64,000 nt of DNA from Reticulitermes lucifugus (lineage: Eukaryota; Arthropoda; Insecta; Blattodea; Rhinotermitidae): positions 7,982 through 71,981 of the forward strand of contig JAKCWW010000229.1 of NCBI GenBank assembly GCA_026260175.1, given 5' to 3'. Positions 56,789-64,000 of this stretch are shown piece after piece. The number at the start of each line of letters is the position of its first letter. The first letter of the stretch is position 1. The notes below the pieces were generated by a model. It did no database searches, was not told the DNA's origin, and saw nothing but the letters and a program-made list of their open reading frames with translations. The translations under genes were made by a program, and so were the position numbers.

Positions 56789-57879
56789 TATCGTTGTGTT
56801 GACGACTCTTTATTCTTGTATTTTGTAAGTAACACAACGGGATTATAAACTTAAAAAAAGTGGGCATGGTGTTTTAGACATCGATACAACACTAAATTGT
56901 CGTTTCACACGTTGTGACAAGTTCGTGTTTTGGATCACATTTCAAATTATCTGTTTGGTCAGAAATGTATATTAGATAGTCTACGTATTTGTTGTGCACT
57001 GCTACAGTCGTTATTGTGTATGTCTGACTAGAGCCATGCTTGCAAAATTCTGTCGCTGAATTTCGTATCCTACGTTAAACTCATTACTTAACCGTCTTCT
57101 TCTGTAGCTACAAGGTGGTGACGATGAGGGCTGTTAATGTTTCATTTACCGTGTGAACGGCATGTTTAAATCGTCCTGGCCCTGCGCCCTCCCTGTATAA
57201 TTAGCTAATAGTCTTTCGACCAGTGAAGTTGAATAGAGAAAGACATTTTCGGTATGAAGGGAAAGTAACATATTGATTGTGTGGTAGCCATATCATTGCT
57301 GTTACTGCTTGTAGGTTTCACTAGTGATTTGTACATTCGTTGCAGTGAAACTAGAATTGTGTGTGCAGCCCTAACAAAACTGCGAGGACTTGTATTGAGA
57401 GATGTTTGCAAGTGAGGCCTTGGACTGTCTCGAAAGATGTGTAGTAGTGCTACAGTAACGCTCTTGTGCTCTTGGTTGTTGACACGTTATCCTTGAGAGT
57501 CCAGGCGGCCCGCGCGCTTGTAGTGATCTCACTGAACAATGGCACTCTCACCTGCCGAGTTTCACAAGTCATCTAACGAACTGTTTTAAAGAAAGTGCTG
57601 TAATCATAGCCTCTTCTGACATGGCCGATGCCTGTTTAACAACACTGCTTTAACTGTGCCTGGTATTCGGCGCACATTAAGATGAAGGGTGTAACGCTGG
57701 GTGTTCGGCCATAACAGGAACACTGTTTCATGCACTTGACAGTTTCTTGAGGATTGAATGAAACCATGTGAGAAGGATAGCCAGTGTCCTGTGTAGGATT
57801 CAGACCTCTTACCGATAGAGCACGTCACCATTACTGAGGAAAACTTAAATATTCTCTATAGCTGGTAACATTGTTGAGA
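56789..57879. other. No gene or classified repeat seen
   Basis: Near 57783-57833 the minus strand has 'tgctctatcggtaagag' and 'gtctgaatccta', a faint tRNA-like pair of boxes that is too short for a tRNA. Confidence 0.4.
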
Positions 57880-58190
57880 TGTAAGGAGGGAATCTGCCGA
57901 ATAGAAGTCATTATTCCCGCAGATGACCATTTTACAAACCATAATAGATATCGGGATAGTCGATAGAGATTGAAACTGTGTACCTCCGGAGTACAATTCA
58001 TTATTTTGGCAGATGCACATATATTTAATGAAACTGATACCGCTGGAGTGCAAATAATTAATGTTGCGGACGAGCTGGTGTTTTGTTGGAGGTCCGAAGA
58101 CGATCGCGAGAAACTTTCACTAGCCCTTTGCTTCGCCCAAGATTTAAACCAGGAACCTCCAGAATATACATAGGACACGCGTCGGTGTTC
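57880..58190. repeat. Unclassified repeat with internal duplications
   Basis: Three related phrases follow one another: 'gaagtcattattcccgcaga' (57904), 'gtacaattcattattttggc' (57991) and 'gtgcaaataattaatgttgc' (58048), each followed by 'agatg' or 'gacgag'. The last part reads 'gatttaaaccaggaacctcc', like a degenerate pol III B box on the minus strand. The plus frame is open for 67 codons across it. I cannot assign a class. Confidence 0.4.
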
Positions 58191-59024
58191 TGTATTTCCG
58201 TGAGAATTGACGGTGTTGCTTGCTCTTGTGGTTATGGCTGCGGTAATTTTTGTAAGAAAGAAATGGAATCCTCTCCACGCCAGTAACTAACCGTTCTGAG
58301 AAATACGGTGTAATTAGGTACACGCGTTGTACATAACGGGCAGTAATGTGAGGTTGAACGTAGATCCATGTGAGGCCTGATGTGTGTGTGTGTGNNNNNN
58401 NNNNNNNNNNNNNNNNNNNNNNNNNNNNNNNNNNNNNNNNNNNNATTGTATGGTCGTTCAGTTTCTTTTGAATAGATCGATTTAGTTTTTGTGTGGTTGT
58501 GTGAGGGGGGGGGCACGGAGTCTGAACTCTGCCGGCACGATTCTCTAGCCTGCGTGGACGTCGGACTGCCTGATGATCTTGTCTTTCAGCTCCTTAAAAA
58601 CATTTGGGTAAGGACCCAAGAGAATCGGAGGAACAGGAACGTGGAGTTGCGGGGAGCTTCATGAATTGTACCCGCCACCAAATAATTGAGGGCGGTCGAA
58701 TAAATGAAGGAGCACGTAGCACGCATGCGATAGACGAAGCTTGTTTCGGGAGTACAACTTTTTTCTGTGACTTCTATGGTATCTTGCACATCAGTCCTAG
58801 AATTTTGTTTAATTTAGGTCTGATTAACATCCGTTCGGAAGGTACATATTTCGAATCTTGGCTAGGACAGCATCTGTTCTAACTACACAATTAGTCTCAG
58901 GCGAATTCTGGGGCAGGTCCTCAGACGAAATTGGCCACATCCGCTTCCCGTCCCATCCTCATCCCCTCACTGTTCATCACATCGGTGACAACGCATTAAG
59001 ACTGTTCATTTCAGATCGGTTTGC
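58191..59024. other. Unassigned; (GT)n and 50-N gap
   Basis: A (GT)n run at 58380-58394 stops at a 50-base gap (58395-58444). A run of nine G lies at 58505-58513. A 92-codon ORF at 58604-58882 has no recognisable motif. Confidence 0.5.
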
Positions 59025-59112
59025 CAAGGGACACTACGCTGCGTAAAATCCCAGAAGATCGCAGATCTCATTTTCGTCGGGGCGGAAGCCTGAAATCACG
59101 CAAGGGACACTA
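59025..59112. mobile_element. 64-bp relative of the 34136 fold-back, 12-bp duplication
   Basis: The repeat caagggacacta at 59025-59036 and 59101-59112 brackets 64 bases that, on the minus strand, match the outer end of the element at 34136: 'gtgatttcaggcttccgcc', 'gagatctgcgatcttctggg' and 'ttacgcagcg'. Both copies have the same outer terminus ('tgatttcaggc') next to the duplication, while the other end differs. This looks like a severely 5'-truncated retroelement insertion. Confidence 0.75.
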
Positions 59113-60439
59113 TTTTACCTCGTGTCTATATTGAACATGTTGCGAAGTGCATGTTTTCAGGATCGCCACTGGGAACCGGTTTATTGATACAAGGGAACCT
59201 GTTATATTGACTGCGTCAAGAAGCAATGCAGTGTTTGTTTTACTTTCTGTTAGACGTAGTGAAGCGATTTGACGCTAGGTGCGTGGATGATACGTTTGAT
59301 TCATGTTCCTTTAAATAAGTATTTGTGGATAATATGAACATGCAACTGGATAAAATGCTAGCCGTTCAGATTTACTTCGGCTACCATCTCCCTTTATTCT
59401 GTGTTCCTTTGAGTATCGATATTTGACTGGCTCTGTAGGTGATACTGCTTACAAATATTGCTTCAAAATGCAAGTAAAGTAATCTTCCGGTTTACGAGCT
59501 TAATTGACACATATAAAACTGCTGATAAGGTGGAAGCTCGTGAAATGAAAATTATAATTTCGCGTTGCATCCCATGTTATAAATTTGGATTGGGTTCTAG
59601 AGGTCAAAATCGTTTTCTAAAACATGTCAGGTTCATCCGAATAGAACACAAGGCTCCGTGTGTATGAAGAAATAACAGCAACCGTCAGTTACCGCGTTTA
59701 ATAACATTCTCAGCCATTAACCTATGCATGAACAGTAGCTTACGTTAACTTACAGGTAATGCAGAGAAATTAGGTACCATCCCTACTATGAATGTGGTAC
59801 ACAAACATTTCTCAACGTTTAATTGGCGCTAAATTGTTTACACAGAGAAGGACGAAATTGCACGAGAAAAATATTTGTGAGAACAGTGAGACGCTGCTGT
59901 GCTGCTGCTTTTGCGCAGACGGCTGAGAAATGCTGTGACGTTCTGCCCATTAGGTTTCCGACGATAGCCGCGAGGAGGCGCAGGGAACAGCGGTAGGTTT
60001 CCAAGAGGAAGCTGCTCATGCAACGTATATTGGCTCGTAAATTGAAAAACAGGCTCTGTATGAAACACGGTACACACATTAGTTGTTATCATTGCTCTTG
60101 CATGTTCCGGATCTACATATATTATCCACAGCGTGGTTTAACAGGTGGTTACATCGTATAGATACATCGCCAAGATGCGTTCAACTGTGCACATATAGTT
60201 GATATAAAGTATTGTTTATATGCTGCAAGACTGCATGTTCGTATTTCGGGGAAAGTGTAAAATGTATCACTCTTTTTCCGTACTGTTCGTATCTAGTTGT
60301 CGTTTATTGTGAAGCAAACGTTGCCTTGAGGTGTCGTATTAAAATCTATTATTTATCTTGTATTTAATTTGGTTCAATTGTACCTTTTGTCTCCTGCGGG
60401 CGGTGGTATGATAGAGGGTATATGCGAAAATTTCGGGAC
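59113..60439. other. No gene or classified repeat seen
   Basis: Two overlapping minus-strand ORFs at 59819-60092 (84 and 86 codons) are without recognisable motifs. Confidence 0.45.
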
Positions 60440-61140
60440 TGATTCGGTAACGAAAAACACACATTGGTTATTCGTTTTGTCCTATTCCAAGTAGTCCCAC
60501 AGGAACTTTATACAACGGGTTCAGCATTTCTGACTGCCGGAAGCACCGCGGGAACTGACTTTTCGAAAGTGCGTGTAGGGCCTACAGCGACGATTTATGA
60601 ATTTGAGAGACATCCTGGAAACGACGCTGTCGTAGCTCTGATTTCATTCTCCGAAAGAAGAAATCACTAGTGACCAAATCAGGCTAGTAAGGAGGGTAAG
60701 GGACCACAGCCATGTTCTAACGGTCAAAAGTTCGGCTAGTTGGTGAGCAATCGAGGCACAACTGCGAAGGTCCACCGCGTGTTCGTGCAACCTTAGTAGT
60801 AGCCGTCATGTTCTACAGGAGACGCTTCTTCTGCCAGCAATCTCCGAAATGTTACTTCGTCTCCGTTTACGTTTATGGGAATGGTCTCCACGTTTTCGTG
60901 TGTACGAGGTGTGGATGGACGACTTGAACGCTCACAGTCTTCAACCGAAGTTTTCCCCTATTTGAACTGAGAAAATCACTAAAAAGTCTATTCTCCCCAT
61001 GGCATTGTACTCGAAAGCTGTTTTAGGCATTCAGTATGCTTCAGATGCAGTTTTCCTGAGTTTGAAGCAAGTCGTAACGCGTGTTGCTTCTTCATTAGAA
61101 AATTGTGGATCGCATTTAACACTTACAAAAGTAAACACCA
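60440..61140 (-). mobile_element. Decayed mariner-type transposase, internally deleted
   Basis: On the minus strand, with frameshifts, the order is CFKLRKTASEAY (about 61065-61032), MPKTAFEYNAMGR (61029-60991), SVEDCERSSRPSTPRTHENV (about 60945-60886), VPRLLTN (about 60758-60738), then VVPYPPY (about 60703-60683), DFFFRRMKSELRQRRFQDV (about 60668-60612). These are the helix-turn-helix linker and C-terminal signatures of SETMAR-like mariner transposases. The whole stretch between VPRLLT and the VVPYPPY block, which carries the first two catalytic aspartates, is missing. Stops and frameshifts add to the loss. The final P-D-L before the DFF block is retained. It is therefore a dead, internally deleted copy. 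I could not identify its terminal inverted repeats. Confidence 0.85.
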
Positions 61141-64000
61141 GTTGAGAATCAACGCATAGGCTTATGACTGCAAAACGTACTAGACTAGGAGGATGGTGAT
61201 ACCACAGAGACTGCACTAGTTGCCGATATCAGTCCCTTGCGGTGAGGTCGGAAACTTTTAATTTGACACGTATGTTTTCTATCGCAGTCTTACGTCTGTA
61301 CCACGAAATAAACTGACTTCAGTATTTTCTACAACGCTCCTGAAGCCTGGTAAAATAAATATTGATTAAATGGACGTGAAAGTTGAAAGTCAAATGTTTC
61401 CACAAGAAGGTCCAAGGACACAGTGAAGATGAATTTCAAATATTACTTGCAGAGCTCACGTGTCGTAACAAGATATTCCTCTACTTTATATTTATGGGGT
61501 CCTTTACAAGGCACATACATTAAACGCGTAATGTCATGCCCGTCCTCATGCGATATCTGAAACGACCAATCTGTTTCAGTGACAGTTGGTGTTACGAGGC
61601 GCGGTGGTAAATGTTTTGGTTCATATGGGCCCCGTATCCTCCGCATTTTACATAAGGGCCAACTGTCTAAAAGACTCATTCATTAGGAACAACTGTACAT
61701 TGCAAAACATAAACCTTTGAAGTTCTGGAAATTTTACATGAATCTTTTTCGATGTTTTGAATAACGGAAAGTAACCTTTTGTCTGTTTGCATAGAATGTT
61801 TACATTGTGATTGATTTTCATATAGTGGGTTCGTGTCTGTGGTAACGCACTGCAATATCTTAAAATCAAGGTCAGTGATGTATACAAATTCGCAAAGAAT
61901 GTACTTAAAAAATAGTTTGCGTCGTCAGGACGGACTGCGCCTTTCTTCTTCTCTTAAGATGTTGGATGCGATTTGCAAATACATTAGTTCTGGAAAATTT
62001 TAAAGTGCTGTGCTGTGTTCTGGTTGTCTTTCCTTTCTGATTGACTTGCACAAACACCTGGGAAATTTACCTTACGGGGTGACACGTGATTTTGTTTTTG
62101 TAGGCCACTGCCATAAAACATTTCTCGTTTAGTGTGTTCCAGTAATTTGCTGGTCAGGAGATATAAAATTCATCTCGGATTCGAGTATTGCGCTAAATTT
62201 CTTGGATCTGTTCAGACAGTAGTATTATGCTCGGATGCGATGCCCAGTGACGTAGGAGCGAGGATTATACCGTTGTAATTGGGCCAGCAACGCAAATGAC
62301 ACATTTTAGGAAGGCCGTCTTTTAGGACGACAGTTCATAAACACGAAATCATTTGATTATGTAGCCGATATAGGTTTAGTATACGGTGTACTCAGGGGTC
62401 GTCGTGTTGAATTATTTGACCAGCAAGCCAAATGCTACTCGCCAAATCTTTTACACAAGAACTGCTTCTACTAACCGTGCTATTTCAGTTGCTTTATACT
62501 CGTACCAACGCACCAACTACCACTACATGCAAGCCATACACTGGACGTGCTGTCCTTCGTATAATACGTGTCTGAGTGACAGTTCGGTATCTGTGGATAA
62601 ATGTAATGAAAGGGGAGTTATTATTAGCGAAGAATTTGGCAAATTTTTCCATTCGTCGCCCTTAATTTCTCACACGTCTCGGATGAGCGAGCAGACGTGT
62701 GGGTTTGTTGAGCTCAGTTATTATGCTGAGTACAGTGAATTGTGCCATTATTTCGAAGCCTGGGAAAACATCCGTACCTTTTTCCAGTGAAGCTGAAGAC
62801 TGGTTGTATGCATCTTCTCCCGAGTCGTAAATGCCTTCAGTAGCCTTCATGGTGGCTCTGAAAATCCCGCAACTCACGAGATGCCTTCAGGATTAAGGAA
62901 TGCTGTCGGAATGTACTCCCGAGCGTCAGGCACTCTGACTCGTCTTGTGGGAGCATACTTCACTTGAATGTTATAATGAGTTGTGGCAATAAATGACCTT
63001 TTCTTCTGTATTGCTTCGTGCTGCCGATCTTTCTGAAACGAAGTACTGTCAGACTTTAAACGAACCAGAGGTGGATACTATTGCTTTGGCGGCTGTGTTT
63101 TATAACTGTACTCTTACCGAAGTAGTTTGATGGAATTTTTATTTAGTGCCTGTGTTGAATTTTACCACCTGTAAAATAGTAGTCAGCGATGGACAGGACT
63201 ATTTTCAGTGTTCATAGTCCAGAGTGAATGATAATTACAAGTTAAGAAAAGCAGGGCAGTAACAGAAATGAACTGCGAGGGGATTTGATAGGTGTCAGTA
63301 GTGATTGCCGTAGGGTTCGCGTATTGAACGCCGGACGGCTGGTTGAAAGTCCAGACATTTACTTCAAAATCTCCACCGAAAGACAAACCTCTCATTTGAC
63401 CAAAGTTTCTTCATATGGAGCTCTCCAGTTACAAAATTTAGAACTTACATCGAAAACCAACCCAAATTGTCAACCATTTTCCCCTCTTGGTTTCCCCATC
63501 CCCTTCTTGATGTCCCAACGCTCTCCCTTGCCTCCAGACTGCTTTTGCCAGAAGGAAGAGCCGGCACTAACTTGGAGCCTTCAGAGCAGTACATTTTGTT
63601 ACCTTCTGTAATAAATGCTGTTCTGAAGTAAAGTTACGGCATGTGAGGGTTCGGGGTGTGATTTGTTGCTTGCCACCTACGGCCGTCAGATTCATGGTGC
63701 CGCGTAATGGTCGATGGCTGGAAGGGAATCCCCGAATCTGGATATTGACACGCTGATATATAGCAGTTTGGCTTGCTGTCTGTATGACGTAGATAAGTTC
63801 ATTGACTCGTCGGTCCGCAAAATAATTGCCCGTCATCGCCGCGTTTCCTTTTGTTTCTCCCACACGTGATAATTGAAATGGCTGTTGCGCTATCGGTACC
63901 CCCGTGCCCCTTCGGTGTTTGTTTCGTGTAGTTACTGAAAAGTACATTAGTACCCGCAGGTTACATTGAACCCGGAGATTGTTCGTAGACGCATCGGTGA
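61141..64000. other. No gene or classified repeat seen
   Basis: A plus-strand ORF of 134 codons (62386-62790), an overlapping minus ORF of 71 codons (62662-62877) and ORFs of 108-126 codons at 63285-63947 carry no domain I can name. No pol III boxes or terminal repeats are visible. Confidence 0.45.

Noticed and set aside
57783-57833. tRNA-like sequence on the minus strand
   Set aside because: A-box-like and B-box-like text are too close together and no stems form.
62386-62877. Overlapping ORFs of 134 and 71 codons as genes
   Set aside because: No family motif or conserved feature visible, and both strands are open, which argues for composition rather than coding.

Overview
This window looks like an intergenic or long-intron stretch of a large, repeat-rich arthropod genome, most likely a hemimetabolous insect of the cockroach/termite type. 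That assignment is inferred from recognisable C-terminal motifs of decayed non-LTR retrotransposons (for example AQDRDRWRALV, LLDDLKE, RTRFGRGYG), from many tRNA-derived SINEs, and from the absence of long open reading frames. I found no host protein-coding gene, tRNA, rRNA or CRISPR array that I can support. The longest uninterrupted frames (up to about 180 codons) look like chance ORFs. There are four runs of N (12609-12658, 23792-24235, 47498-48004, 58395-58444) plus a single N at 45720.

The explainable content is almost entirely mobile DNA. Names used below are local. SINEs: S1 is the commonest, with a tRNA-like head, a core 'aagcggccggggcgtg' and a tail ending 'gggtgaactttacc' (at 250, 3765, 5990, 14360, 18295, 24236, 28545, 29645, 34360, 47179 and 48005); S2 at 36155 and 46290; S3 at 1 and 39920; S4 at 38460; S5 at 42808 and 43735; S6 at 2690. 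LINE remnants, all from the C-terminal end of ORF2: LA at 4055, 12545, 34030 and 43150; LB at 8955, 45105 and 53779; LC at 19412. DNA elements: a complete hAT-type MITE with a perfect 8-bp target duplication (13604-13968), a possible second hAT end (18806), an internally deleted mariner transposase (60440-61140, minus strand), and a MITE-like family R2 with 'ggcgcgttcgc' termini (4852, 7313, 11556, 17565, 23515, 29810, 51462). R3 is an unclassified dispersed repeat (37690, 38690, 39030).

The most interesting content is a group of short fold-back elements at 469-774, 34136-34334, 48268-48411, 52040-52700, 55942-56170, 56379-56788 and 59037-59100. Several carry a hammerhead-ribozyme-like core: CTGANGA, a hairpin, then GAAAC and a tiny stem III. 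The copy at 56059-56102 has every invariant hammerhead core position and a 4-bp stem I. Four members are flanked by direct repeats of different lengths (10, 14, 13 and 12 bp), which suggests retrotransposition rather than cut-and-paste. Minimal hammerheads with very short stem III are known from Penelope-like retroelements, so these may be non-autonomous or truncated relatives. No Penelope reverse transcriptase or GIY-YIG domain is visible here.

Other unusual structure: a 60-bp near-perfect palindrome with a poly-C loop (2357-2492), a nested palindrome (27637-27805), at least ten poly-G/poly-C runs of 9 or more (some touching assembly gaps), a SINE inserted in a tandem array that runs into a gap (47106-47497), microsatellites that begin exactly at LINE 3' ends, and diverged tandem duplications.
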